DNA of 29,476 nt from CAILLO01 sp964579735 (GTDB lineage Bacteria > Bacillota > Clostridia > Saccharofermentanales > UBA5734). The position numbers and the translations under genes are program-made. Positions 1 to 7,490 of the stretch are shown here, piece by piece. The stretch is taken from assembly GCA_964579735.1 (NCBI GenBank), contig CAZOHH010000027.1:1-29476 (forward strand). The letters run 5' to 3'. Below the pieces are notes generated by a model. It was not told the origin of the DNA and did no database searches. It saw only the letters and a list, made by a program, of their open reading frames with translations. Numbering within the stretch: position 1 is the first letter of the stretch; each line of letters starts with the position of its first letter.

Positions 1-41
1 AGGAGGAGGGCCAGCAGACGAAGGGCGGTCGAATGTCGCAT
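1..41 (-). CDS. Start of a secreted-protein gene, cut by the window edge
   Basis: An ATG at 41 opens a frame that stays open to the window edge and reads MRHSTALRLLALLL, the basic-then-hydrophobic pattern of a signal peptide. A G-rich stretch lies about 8 bases upstream as a possible ribosome binding site. It lies 94 bp downstream of, and on the same strand as, the surface-protein gene ending at 136, so it may be the third gene of that run. Only about 13 codons are visible, so no function can be given. Confidence 0.4.
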   Translation of the reverse strand, partial: MRHSTALRLLALL

Positions 42-135
42 GACGGGATACCCCCATTTTCTCTTTGCGTGGCAGCCATTACGTGTGGTCCGGGCTTGAT
101 CTTCACGGTACAGAGGGATACTCCTTGAAACCGAA

Positions 136-981
136 CTACGAAAGATCCATTGGCTGTTCATGCCTGCGTATCCTTCTGTTTCGGGCATGCATGACGACGA
201 CTCCAGTGAGATAACCCAAAATGCATATCACTCCCACAACCGCCAAGGCGATCATGCAAGGAGTGGAGTCCGTCACCTGGCCGGAGCTGTTCGTCCAGAC
301 ATCGAGGGAGGTCCCTCCCGATGCTCCCTCTGTACTTTCTTCGTTCGCGGCCTTCATGCTTTCGATGACGCTGGACGTCTCGACGAACCCCTGCCCTGAT
401 GCGACAATCGCTGCTGAGGCCGCATCGAACGGCACAGGAAGGATGGACTCCTTGCCATCCTTCTCGAGGACCATGAGATACTGCCCGCGGAACCGCATCA
501 GGATCGGAGCGATGGAGTCGCCGGCTACCTTCCGGAACGCGTCCCGTGCGATTCCGAAGTAGGTTGCATCCCCTCCGAAATCCGCGAACTGGTACTCTCC
601 GCTACCCATCGTGCAGACGGTCACGAAGGATTCAGGCTTGCCGTCCATGTCGATCGTGAACACACAGGTCGGATAGAGGCTGGTGTCTTCCAGCGAGAGA
701 ATGCTGACGTCATTCGACGCGGTGTAGACGGAACGCCCGATATAGGCGATCCGGTAGCCCTCGCCAAGAACCACACGCTCCGCATCGCTCGAACTTTCAA
801 GACCCCATTTCTCAGGGTCTGCGGAAACCTTGTCGTGGAACATCCGAAGTCCTTGTTGTGCGGCGGCGACCGCTTCGTCGGGGACCGCCGGATTCCGTGG
901 CTCTGAAGTCGCACCGCACAGAGCTCCGGCAAGCAGGATCAGACAGGTCGAGATGGCCAGAACGAGGATTGATCTTTTCAT
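136..981 (-). CDS. Predicted cell-surface protein with signal peptide and C-terminal membrane anchor
   Basis: The ATG at 981 is chosen because AGGAGG lies 5 bases upstream; the open frame extends further upstream but has no comparable site. The 281-aa product begins with a signal peptide (MKRSILVLAISTCLILLAG), then an outside domain of about 200 residues, a Ser/Thr/Gly-rich stretch, one membrane helix near residues 238-262 and a basic cytoplasmic tail with MHARNRRIRRH. This is type I topology. The Cys after the signal peptide lacks a normal lipobox, so a lipoprotein is unlikely. It starts 11 bp after the cysteine peptidase gene and is probably co-transcribed with it; the pairing suggests a partner, substrate or inhibitor role, which is only inference. 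I do not recognise the family. Confidence 0.75.
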   Translation of the reverse strand: MKRSILVLAISTCLILLAGALCGATSEPRNPAVPDEAVAAAQQGLRMFHDKVSADPEKWGLESSSDAERVVLGEGYRIAYIGRSVYTASNDVSILSLEDTSLYPTCVFTIDMDGKPESFVTVCTMGSGEYQFADFGGDATYFGIARDAFRKVAGDSIAPILMRFRGQYLMVLEKDGKESILPVPFDAASAAIVASGQGFVETSSVIESMKAANEESTEGASGGTSLDVWTNSSGQVTDSTPCMIALAVVGVICILGYLTGVVVMHARNRRIRRHEQPMDLS

Positions 982-992
982 GCGTCCTCCTA

Positions 993-1541
993 TCAGTCGT
1001 GGATGCTTTTCAAGGTCTGGTCCCATGTGTGGTTGAATCCACTGCCGCCGACGACCCATGTGTAGGTCGCGAAATGCGCTGCCCCGTCGTCGGGGTCCAT
1101 GTAGTCGACATAGTTCACGGAGTCGGTGCAATAGCCGTCGATCACGACGGCATGTCCGCCTTCCGTCGTCCATGTCCACTTGGCATAGATGGGACGGGAA
1201 TAGGTGTTGATCTCGGCCCGGATCACGTCATAGGACACATACGAAGTGACATGGGTACTCGATACCCCCCAGTGCGAGAGCCCGTTCTTGACCTGGATCG
1301 TGGTCGCGGAGAAATTCGATGGGCTATTGAGCACATAGGTCGCGAAGGATGACTGAGAGACGGTCTTGGCATGATAGTCCAGGATCGTGCTTGCGCATGC
1401 GGCCCAGCACCAGTTCGACTGCTCCTTGGTTTGACGGTCGAGCGAAATGTAGTCTTCGTATGCGTAGGCGGAGACGGAAACGAACAGCAGGGCCATGAAC
1501 AACAGAACCGCGAGTGCACTGAATCCCAATTTGGTCGCCAT
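993..1541 (-). CDS. Secreted papain/C39-like cysteine peptidase
   Basis: The 182-aa protein has a signal peptide (hydrophobic core about residues 9-25, then AYAYED) and a compact papain-fold core. QSNWCWAACASTILDY around residues 41-56 supplies the oxyanion Gln41 and nucleophile Cys45, GGHAVVIDGY supplies His130, and MDPDDG supplies Asp149. This Cys-His-Asp arrangement is typical of C39-like and AvrRpt2-like (C70) peptidases. It lacks an ABC-transporter part, so it is a stand-alone secreted enzyme. The ATG at 1541 follows GAGGAGGT. The first 26 coding bases and all upstream DNA belong to the duplicated cassette, so this gene is probably controlled by the divergent sigma factor. Substrate unknown. 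Confidence 0.8.
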   Translation of the reverse strand: MATKLGFSALAVLLFMALLFVSVSAYAYEDYISLDRQTKEQSNWCWAACASTILDYHAKTVSQSSFATYVLNSPSNFSATTIQVKNGLSHWGVSSTHVTSYVSYDVIRAEINTYSRPIYAKWTWTTEGGHAVVIDGYCTDSVNYVDYMDPDDGAAHFATYTWVVGGSGFNHTWDQTLKSIHD

Positions 1542-1606
1542 TCCTACCTCCTCTGTCTGCCTTCACGAAACGTCCACAATAGATAGACGGAGGAACTACC
1601 CAAAAC

Positions 1607-1652
1607 AGGGCCACAACCGGTGACGAATCTTCTAAATCCGATTCGTGGCCCT
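1607..1652. promoter_or_regulatory. Interrupted inverted repeat between the divergent genes (copy A)
   Basis: The right arm GATTCGTGGCCCT (1640-1652) is complementary to two left pieces, AGGGCCAC (1607-1614) and ACGAATC (1623-1629), separated by 8 bases. The element lies between the minus-strand peptidase start (1541) and the plus-strand sigma start (1787). It could be an operator or a structured leader. No clear sigma-A hexamers flank it, so promoters here may be of the ECF type; that part is inference. Confidence 0.4.
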
Positions 1653-1786
1653 CTTTGCCCTGCTTCTTCCGTCTTTCTTTCATGATGAATACATTCGCAA
1701 GCACCATGGATGCACCAGCGACTCTCGTCCAGCACGTCGCATGCGGTATGATGGAAAGCAGATTCCACCGACTGCGGGAGTGCTGG

Positions 1787-2377
1787 ATGAGAGATGCCCT
1801 GAACGAACTACTGCTTCGCGTCGCGGCCGGGGATCTCGAGGCCTTCGAGTCTCTGCATGTGCGGATGAGCGGAACCGTCCACCGGATCGCGGAATCGGTG
1901 CTGCGCGACCATCACCGTGCGGAAGACACAGGCCAGGAGACCTTTGTCAGGATCTGGGGATCGGCGCATCGGTGCCAGAGCGCCATGCTTTCGGAGAAGG
2001 CCGCCTGGGCCTGGATCGCCCGGATCGCCTATACGACCGCTATCGACATCTACCGCAAGAACAGACGGGAATCGCCCCAGAGGGAAATCCGCCCGCTGTA
2101 CGAGACGTTGAGCCCACGCGGAATCGATGGGCTGCACGATGCGATGCATGTCAGGGAACTGCTCGGGGATCTCACGGTCATGCAGCATGCCGTCGTCGGG
2201 ATGATCGACCTGAACGATTTCACGTACGACCAGTGCGCGAAGGCGTTGAGCATTTCCCGATCGAGCGTGAAACGCCGGCGTCGAGAGGCGCATCGGCTTC
2301 TGCAAGGTATCCTCGAACCCAGGAGTGATTCCGACTCTGCGGTACCCGTCGCGAAGGAGCGTGAGCCCGATGTTTGA
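1787..2377 (+). CDS. ECF-type RNA polymerase sigma factor (copy A)
   Basis: The 196-aa protein shows region 2 at about residues 10-60, with the core motif AEDTGQETFVRIW (45-57), and region 4 at about 128-175 with the helix-turn-helix FTYDQCAKALSISRSSVKRR. There is no region 1.1 or 3, which fits group 4 (ECF) sigma factors. The ATG at 1787 is preceded by GGGAG at a 6-base distance; ATG codons at 1748 and 1751 are weaker alternatives. The stop overlaps the next gene by 8 bp, the classic coupling with an anti-sigma factor. Likely targets are its own promoter and the divergent secreted-protein operon, by inference. Copy B encodes an identical protein. Confidence 0.9.
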   Translation: MRDALNELLLRVAAGDLEAFESLHVRMSGTVHRIAESVLRDHHRAEDTGQETFVRIWGSAHRCQSAMLSEKAAWAWIARIAYTTAIDIYRKNRRESPQREIRPLYETLSPRGIDGLHDAMHVRELLGDLTVMQHAVVGMIDLNDFTYDQCAKALSISRSSVKRRRREAHRLLQGILEPRSDSDSAVPVAKEREPDV

Positions 2378-2993
2378 CTGGATGCATAGGATGAAGACGC
2401 GAAGGCGCGAAGAAGAAGCGCGCGAAGCCAAGCTCGTCGCACGACTTCGAAGCGTTCTCCAGGCGGAAGAGCAGGAAGCACCGGCCGATGGATGGAAGCC
2501 TTTGCTCGAGCGGATCCAGGCGCTGCCGCCGGACCCCGCTCGCGCTCGAAGGGTCCCCGATTCCGTCGGCCAAGTCCGGCTGGCCTATTGGGCACGGCGG
2601 ATTTCCCTGAGCACCGGAATCGTCATCCTGTGCTCCGTGTCGGTCTGGTTGCTCTTTAGCTCGGCGCCGACCGTCGCCCAGTATTGGGGACCGATGCCGA
2701 CCCCGTACGTGGACTACGCTTCGGGTCCGTCGGAAGTCGTCTTCAAGGACCGGTTGATCACCTACGACGTGGACGCGCAATCCTCGACCGTCTACCCCAA
2801 GAACGTCTCGGCGCTCGTCGTACGCCGCCTGGTCGCCATGGGGGATGCCGACGATATCCCCATCATCGTGGAGTATTCGATTCACACGGAAGATGGACGG
2901 TTCGTTCGGGGGTTCACGCACATGACCCGCTCCGAGATCATCCAGGCCGCGAACGAGGGCTATCGGATCAACGACGCGTATGCCCATCCTTGA
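2370..2993 (+). CDS. Single-pass membrane protein, probable anti-sigma factor (copy A)
   Basis: The ATG at 2370 lies inside the sigma gene (8-bp overlap), with AAGGAG 10 bases upstream. The 207-aa product has a charged cytoplasmic N-terminus of about 75 residues rich in Arg and Glu, one membrane helix near 78-98, and an outside domain of about 105 residues. This layout plus overlap with an ECF sigma gene is the usual anti-sigma arrangement. The zinc-binding HxxxCxxC motif of ZAS-type anti-sigma factors is absent, so the sigma-binding mode is not recognisable. The outside domain might sense envelope state. The only protein difference from copy B is Asn versus Thr in the C-terminal RI[N/T]DAYAHP. 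Confidence 0.65.
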   Translation: MFDWMHRMKTRRREEEAREAKLVARLRSVLQAEEQEAPADGWKPLLERIQALPPDPARARRVPDSVGQVRLAYWARRISLSTGIVILCSVSVWLLFSSAPTVAQYWGPMPTPYVDYASGPSEVVFKDRLITYDVDAQSSTVYPKNVSALVVRRLVAMGDADDIPIIVEYSIHTEDGRFVRGFTHMTRSEIIQAANEGYRINDAYAHP

Positions 2994-3035
2994 GACTTGG
3001 TGGGAGATGCAATGAAGGGGTAGCGGACGCTTCTC

Positions 3036-3992
3036 CTAGCCGCCGGTCCGTCCGTAATTGATCCTAATCGTTGAGACACGTCCTGTGTCATCGAAGCCGA
3101 GCGTGATGCCACCATTATCGCCGCCATGCCAATAAAGGGAATCTACGTCTGCATAATTGCTTATCCTCATCTGGACTGTATTGCCGCTGGCGCCTTTCGA
3201 CGAGTATCCCAATGTAAAGTCACCAGTATTGAATAGACGTAATGCTTCCTTCGCAGATTGACCAACCTGAAGACCTCGAACTGTTGTGAATGGATCACTC
3301 GTTATGTCAGCGAGAACTACGAACCATAAATCTAGATTCTCAGGTGACAGGTCCTGGCGCAGTACCAACGTTATGCCTTCGAATCTGATTGTCCGTTCGT
3401 TCTTCTCCACCCATTCACCAGCATAGACGGAGATCTTGACGGTCTCATCTGAGATTGGATTGCCTAGCCCTTCCAGAATCGCGGCAATGTTGTTGATGAC
3501 GCCTACCTCAAATACATAGTCCCCCTTCGCTACCTGGTAGTCGAAGACCGGTGCGGTGTCCGGTATCGGCACGATGGTCTCTTCTCCTTCGACTTCAATC
3601 GACGTCACGACCTCGGTATCCATTAGTAGGTTGGTCTTGTATGTGAATCGAACGCTGCCGCCACCTTCCAGGGAATACAGGGTCGGATTCGGAGCCTGCG
3701 GGCTCTGTTCGGGCAATCCGGCCATCGCACGGATGTTATGGCCGACGAGCCCTATGCAGATGTAGTCAAGAAACACGGGCTGTAGGACCGGATAGAATAC
3801 CGGCGTTGCAGTTGCTGTTGGACTCGGCGTTGCCGTTGCTGTTTGGCTCGATGTCGGTTCAACTGTGGCTAGCGCATTGGGAGTCGGCATTTGCGTGGAT
3901 AAGGGCGTGGCGGAAGGGGTAGGAACCACATGACAGCCTGATAGGACGAAGAGAAGGATCAGAATGGGGATGAATCGACGATGTCGAAACAT
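3036..3992 (-). CDS. Predicted lipoprotein with Thr/Pro-rich tether
   Basis: The ATG at 3992 is chosen because GGAGG lies 4-5 bases upstream; a TTG at 4004 overlaps that site. The 318-aa product starts with a lipoprotein signal ending in LSGC (lipid-modified Cys20), then about 45 residues rich in Thr, Pro, Ser and Ala with repeated TATATP-like units, a flexible cell-wall-spanning tether. The rest (about 65-318) is a globular outside domain rich in beta-strand-forming residues that I do not recognise. It lies in a lower-GC region, is convergent with copy A's anti-sigma gene, and leaves only 42 bp between the two stops. Confidence 0.75.
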   Translation of the reverse strand: MFRHRRFIPILILLFVLSGCHVVPTPSATPLSTQMPTPNALATVEPTSSQTATATPSPTATATPVFYPVLQPVFLDYICIGLVGHNIRAMAGLPEQSPQAPNPTLYSLEGGGSVRFTYKTNLLMDTEVVTSIEVEGEETIVPIPDTAPVFDYQVAKGDYVFEVGVINNIAAILEGLGNPISDETVKISVYAGEWVEKNERTIRFEGITLVLRQDLSPENLDLWFVVLADITSDPFTTVRGLQVGQSAKEALRLFNTGDFTLGYSSKGASGNTVQMRISNYADVDSLYWHGGDNGGITLGFDDTGRVSTIRINYGRTGG

Positions 3993-4004
3993 GAGTGCCT
4001 CCAA

Positions 4005-4417
4005 TATGGTTCACAATTATGTTCCTGATAATGGTAGCAAATAGAACAATGTTTATGCAATCACATGCCATGTAGCAGAGATCACAATTCACGCACACCT
4101 GGCTTGCGGTAGTCATCCGAACGGCGACTTAGCGTTCGTCCCTGGGTGTTCATGAAGAGTTCGCCAAAGCATCAACACATACTGCACTCAAAAGCAATTG
4201 GTTCGAGACAGATACGGAGCTTATAAAAGAAGCCTTCGTTGGGTGGTTTGTTCTTTACGAAAGGGAATATAGTTGGCAGACTGGTATGATCTTCAATATT
4301 GGGTGTTCAGCATATTCAATTGCGAAGCGGGAGAACTCATTTCGAGTTCTCCTGCAGTCGTTTCGAGTGGCTTATGCAATAGCCCACTGCTGGTCCGCAA
4401 TCTTCCATCCACTATCA
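4005..4417. other. Gene-poor, AT-richer interval
   Basis: No gene with a convincing start was found. The interval must contain the promoter of the lipoprotein gene; TTGCAT and TACCAT 18 bp apart on the minus strand near 4035-4065 are a weak candidate. It also holds a hairpin (4327-4355) and most of a start-less plus-strand open frame (4133-4447), listed separately. Confidence 0.5.
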
Positions 4418-4447
4418 CTATACGTCTTCATCGGCAACCTCGACTGA
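4133..4447 (+). pseudogene. Start-less open frame, possible gene remnant
   Basis: After a TAG at 4130-4132 this frame stays open for 104 codons to a TGA at 4445-4447. It has no usable start codon until an internal ATG at 4286. The translation has a protein-like mix, including the segments FETDTELIKEAFVGWFVLYE and SAIFHPLSLYVFIGN. It overlaps the 3' end of the minus-strand gene ending at 4418. It may be the tail of a 5'-truncated gene left in the islet, or a chance frame in AT-richer DNA. No family recognised. Confidence 0.2.
4327..4355 (-). terminator. Hairpin downstream of the 4418-5119 gene
   Basis: The arms GCGGGAGAACTC (4327-4338) and GAGTTCTCCTGC (4344-4355) form a 12-bp stem with one G-U pair and a 5-base loop. 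It lies about 63 bp past the minus-strand stop. No T-run follows, so it may end transcription poorly or protect the 3' end of the message. Confidence 0.4.
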
Positions 4448-5119
4448 ATCACAATATATATGATCGAATACCCATTCACCATCAACTTGAACGAGGACTA
4501 ATCTGACACCTCCAATACCACTTTCTTGAGCGTCTCTTTGACCGAAGAAATACAGCTGGTAATACTGAATAGGAATAGAGGACTTTGTTTCGATGCAGAC
4601 TGGGCTAGTTGAACTAATTTCCTGAATGATAAGATTCCTTTTTACAGTGTCTTCAGAGGTGAGAACGAGAAGATCCGGTCCCTTGTAGCTCAGATAACGT
4701 TGATTGAATGAGTGAATTCTGCAGATGTTGTCAATATGATCCTGTAGCATTCGTTCATACTGCTGAAGAGATATTTCCTCATCACTTAATAGAGAAAGAA
4801 AGACCTCTTCACAATATGGAGGTACGCCCTCAATCTTTTTATATGTGGCATACACCCACGCATTATCCCCGAATGCCTGCTCGATATAATTTATTAGTCC
4901 ACTATCTTCTGGAGTGACTCGAGATACTTCGCCTGACGCCACATCATTCAGGAAGCACTTCAATGCTTCGTCTGACGAGCTACTGTGGATTGTTTCAATC
5001 TGGTCGGCATATGAACCCGGAAACCTTTCTGCATTAAGCACAGCTGTTATCAGAACCATGGATGCGATGCCAAGCAAAATGGATGATACCATTTTGATTT
5101 TGTATATTTTTTTCATCAT
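4418..5119 (-). CDS. Membrane-anchored hypothetical protein
   Basis: Two adjacent ATGs (5119 and 5116) follow GGGAGGGA; either gives about 233 residues. The N-terminus is Lys-rich and then hydrophobic (about residues 10-28), a signal anchor or uncleaved signal peptide. The remainder is acidic and mostly soluble, ending in a strand-rich part with RLVLVQVDGEWVFDHI. The gene starts 32 bp after the M15-type peptidase stop on the same strand, so the two are probably co-transcribed. Codon use is AT-richer than in the core genes. I do not recognise the family; a role with the peptidase in the envelope is inference. Confidence 0.7.
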   Translation of the reverse strand: MMKKIYKIKMVSSILLGIASMVLITAVLNAERFPGSYADQIETIHSSSSDEALKCFLNDVASGEVSRVTPEDSGLINYIEQAFGDNAWVYATYKKIEGVPPYCEEVFLSLLSDEEISLQQYERMLQDHIDNICRIHSFNQRYLSYKGPDLLVLTSEDTVKRNLIIQEISSTSPVCIETKSSIPIQYYQLYFFGQRDAQESGIGGVRLVLVQVDGEWVFDHIYCDSVEVADEDV

Positions 5120-5151
5120 ATTCCCTCCCGCACAAGCAATTGTGATCCAAC

Positions 5152-6312
5152 TCATGGGTATTGCGGAGCTACGCCGTCTTGAGCAGATGGGTCCACTTGC
5201 ATGTGTAACCAATAATCACCACCTCGTGGCATTGTCTCGATTTCGTCGCCGATCGACCATGTAACCTCAGGCTGTCTTCGCCAATAATACTGTTTTCCAA
5301 AAGTAATAATTGCTAATGGAGTAGTGTGATTGCCTTTGAAATCTGCATACACTTTACCGAAAAGCTCATCGGCTCCGACATCAAATGCTCGTCCTCTCAT
5401 ATGATGGCTCCTTTGTGCTCCACCAACGTCTTTATTGAACCACCACGACCGAAAACAGGTCGATATTGTTAATGAACTGTTATTGTTATTGACATACCTT
5501 ACTTGTTGCGCTGAAGACAATAAGTCGACCGCGATTTTCAGTTGAGAGAAGTAGTTTGGATTATTACTCGAAGTCGATTTATCGCGCATCTCGGAAATTC
5601 GAAAATTCGGTGCCAACTTATGAGTAGCCATTCCAGCCCAACTGGCATATCCCGGGAACGTCCCATCAAGATCAAAACAATAGCCTTGGCTCAACCATGA
5701 TCCCCCGACGATGTAATTATTCGTATCCTCGGGTTGTGCGTCATTTGCCCGAAAGTCGTAAATGGTATATGAAGTTGATGAGTTCTGGTATAAGACCAGT
5801 ACACCTAGCTGCTTCATGATAGGAAGTGAAATATACCAATTGCCATTATATAAAGTTGCGGCATATCCTGACGGAACATATCCATATACAAAGAACTGAA
5901 AAGCTTTCGTCGTGGAAGGAGTTGCGTACACTCCGCTATATGTGTTGCACGATTCGTAGTAGGAAGAATACGTGAACGCCCTCGTCTCCTGCCCGTTTAT
6001 ACCCATTGATATATTATCGGTGTAGTAGGTGATAACACACCCCAATTTCGAAGCAACATCGGCTGCTTTGATATACGGTGCATCGTCGATCATCATACCG
6101 GTAATCGTGACCGCATTCTGGTCGGCAGGATGATAAGGTGATGATGGATCAGCAAAACCGATCCTTGATACCTTTATCGAAATGGATGTCGTCGTCGCGG
6201 AAGCAATAACTGGAAGGGTAGTGAATATAATGAGTGGAATAGCTAGCATGATGATTGTAATTGTATATTTCTTCGTTGTGTGATTCTCTGCTTTTCCGTG
6301 CAAATGTTTCAT
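5152..6312 (-). CDS. Secreted M15-type zinc peptidase (D-Ala-D-Ala carboxypeptidase-like)
   Basis: The ATG at 6312 is preferred over 6318 because GGAGG then sits 9 bases upstream. The 386-aa protein has a basic start and signal peptide (about residues 16-41), an N-terminal part resembling the copper-amine-oxidase-N stalk (ITGMMIDDAPYIKAADVASK and a second half with NGNWYISLPIMKQLG), and a C-terminal M15_3-like domain from about 230. The zinc motif SHHMRGRAFDV gives His304 and Asp311; WLHMQVD gives the third ligand His370. The family trims peptidoglycan stem peptides, so it probably acts on the cell wall. It lies downstream of copy B's leader and upstream of the 5119 gene, likely in one transcript. 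Confidence 0.75.
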   Translation of the reverse strand: MKHLHGKAENHTTKKYTITIIMLAIPLIIFTTLPVIASATTTSISIKVSRIGFADPSSPYHPADQNAVTITGMMIDDAPYIKAADVASKLGCVITYYTDNISMGINGQETRAFTYSSYYESCNTYSGVYATPSTTKAFQFFVYGYVPSGYAATLYNGNWYISLPIMKQLGVLVLYQNSSTSYTIYDFRANDAQPEDTNNYIVGGSWLSQGYCFDLDGTFPGYASWAGMATHKLAPNFRISEMRDKSTSSNNPNYFSQLKIAVDLLSSAQQVRYVNNNNSSLTISTCFRSWWFNKDVGGAQRSHHMRGRAFDVGADELFGKVYADFKGNHTTPLAIITFGKQYYWRRQPEVTWSIGDEIETMPRGGDYWLHMQVDPSAQDGVAPQYP

Positions 6313-6366
6313 TCTCATAAACCTCCGATTGTCATTTATCCTGCAGTTACTCGTACCATAAATCCA

Positions 6367-6654
6367 TCAAATTGCCAAAATACCTCCTTTCGGTCTTTCT
6401 TGTCGTGATTCACCTGCTTCTGATGCTTTGATAATCACAACTGGCCACGAATCAAAGTATGCATTCAACTCTCGTGGAAGCCTGAGAAGATTTTCGTTCA
6501 CTGTGTCGCTCGGTTCGGAGCGGACGTACTTCTCGTATCTGGAGTTCAGTGTGGGAAGAGGGAAGAGTGAAGGGGTATGGGTATCGGTCGACGCGTAGGT
6601 CATGTCGATCTCCGCTAGGTTGCTGAACGCACTGAATCCCAATTTGGTCGCCAT
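6367..6654 (-). pseudogene. Fusion remnant: cassette leader codons joined to an unrelated tail
   Basis: The frame starts with the same ribosome binding site and codons (MATKLGFSA) as the cysteine peptidase at 1541. At codon 9, exactly where the repeat ends, it changes to an unrelated sequence and runs to 95 aa. The tail lacks a signal peptide and any known motif; it looks like the 3' part of another gene captured by the leader. Its last codons contain a strong AAAGGAGGT that serves no evident start: the ATG downstream opens only six codons. The truncated peptide is unlikely to be functional, but its transcript would lead into the M15-type peptidase gene 54 bp further on. Confidence 0.55.
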
Positions 6655-6719
6655 TCCTACCTCCTCTGTCTGCCTTCACGAAACGTCCACAATAGATAGA
6701 CGGAGGAACTACCCAAAAC

Positions 6720-6765
6720 AGGGCCACAACCGGTGACGAATCTTCTAAATCCGATTCGTGGCCCT
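6720..6765. promoter_or_regulatory. Interrupted inverted repeat (copy B)
   Basis: Identical to the element at 1607-1652: arms AGGGCCAC plus ACGAATC pair with GATTCGTGGCCCT. Here it lies between the fusion remnant and the second sigma gene, so the same regulatory input would reach both leftward operons. Confidence 0.4.
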
Positions 6766-6899
6766 CTTTGCCCTGCTTCTTCCGTCTTTCTTTCATGATG
6801 AATACATTCGCAAGCACCATGGATGCACCAGCGACTCTCGTCCAGCACGTCGCATGCGGTATGATGGAAAGCAGATTCCACCGACTGCGGGAGTGCTGG

Positions 6900-7490
6900 A
6901 TGAGAGATGCCCTGAACGAACTACTGCTTCGCGTCGCGGCCGGGGATCTCGAGGCCTTCGAGTCTCTGCATGTGCGGATGAGCGGAACCGTCCACCGGAT
7001 CGCGGAATCGGTGCTGCGCGACCATCACCGTGCGGAAGACACAGGCCAGGAGACCTTTGTCAGGATCTGGGGATCGGCGCATCGGTGCCAGAGCGCCATG
7101 CTTTCGGAGAAGGCCGCCTGGGCCTGGATCGCCCGGATCGCCTATACGACCGCTATCGACATCTACCGCAAGAACAGACGGGAATCGCCCCAGAGGGAAA
7201 TCCGCCCGCTGTACGAGACGTTGAGCCCACGCGGAATCGATGGGCTGCACGATGCGATGCATGTCAGGGAACTGCTCGGGGATCTCACGGTCATGCAGCA
7301 TGCCGTCGTCGGGATGATCGACCTGAACGATTTCACGTACGACCAGTGCGCGAAGGCGTTGAGCATTTCCCGATCGAGCGTGAAACGCCGGCGTCGAGAG
7401 GCGCATCGGCTTCTGCAAGGTATCCTCGAACCCAGGAGTGATTCCGACTCTGCGGTACCCGTCGCGAAGGAGCGTGAGCCCGATGTTTGA
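6900..7490 (+). CDS. ECF-type RNA polymerase sigma factor (copy B)
   Basis: The deduced 196-aa protein is identical to the one starting at 1787, with the same region 2 motif (AEDTGQETFVRIW) and region 4 helix-turn-helix, the same GGGAG-spaced ATG and the same 8-bp overlap with the following gene. Two identical sigma genes 5.1 kb apart mean either copy can serve both divergent leaders. The near-absence of drift points to a recent duplication or ongoing gene conversion. Confidence 0.9.
   Translation: MRDALNELLLRVAAGDLEAFESLHVRMSGTVHRIAESVLRDHHRAEDTGQETFVRIWGSAHRCQSAMLSEKAAWAWIARIAYTTAIDIYRKNRRESPQREIRPLYETLSPRGIDGLHDAMHVRELLGDLTVMQHAVVGMIDLNDFTYDQCAKALSISRSSVKRRRREAHRLLQGILEPRSDSDSAVPVAKEREPDV

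Larger units (their letters stand above)
1516..3005 (+). repeat. Direct repeat, copy A of the 1,490-bp sigma/anti-sigma cassette
   Basis: The sequence matches 6629-8118 at a constant offset of 5,113 bp. The only mismatches I can find are at 2971-2972 (AC here, CG at 8084-8085), which change one Asn to Thr near the end of the anti-sigma-like protein. The left edge lies in codon 9 of the peptidase gene; the right edge lies 12 bp after the anti-sigma stop. No transposase or terminal inverted repeat is present. The unit holds a divergent leader plus two complete plus-strand genes. Confidence 0.95.

Noticed and set aside
4005..4132. Minus-strand frame reading through the lipoprotein upstream region (3859-4116)
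   Set aside because: It overlaps the lipoprotein signal peptide in another frame, has no ribosome binding site and no recognisable motif.
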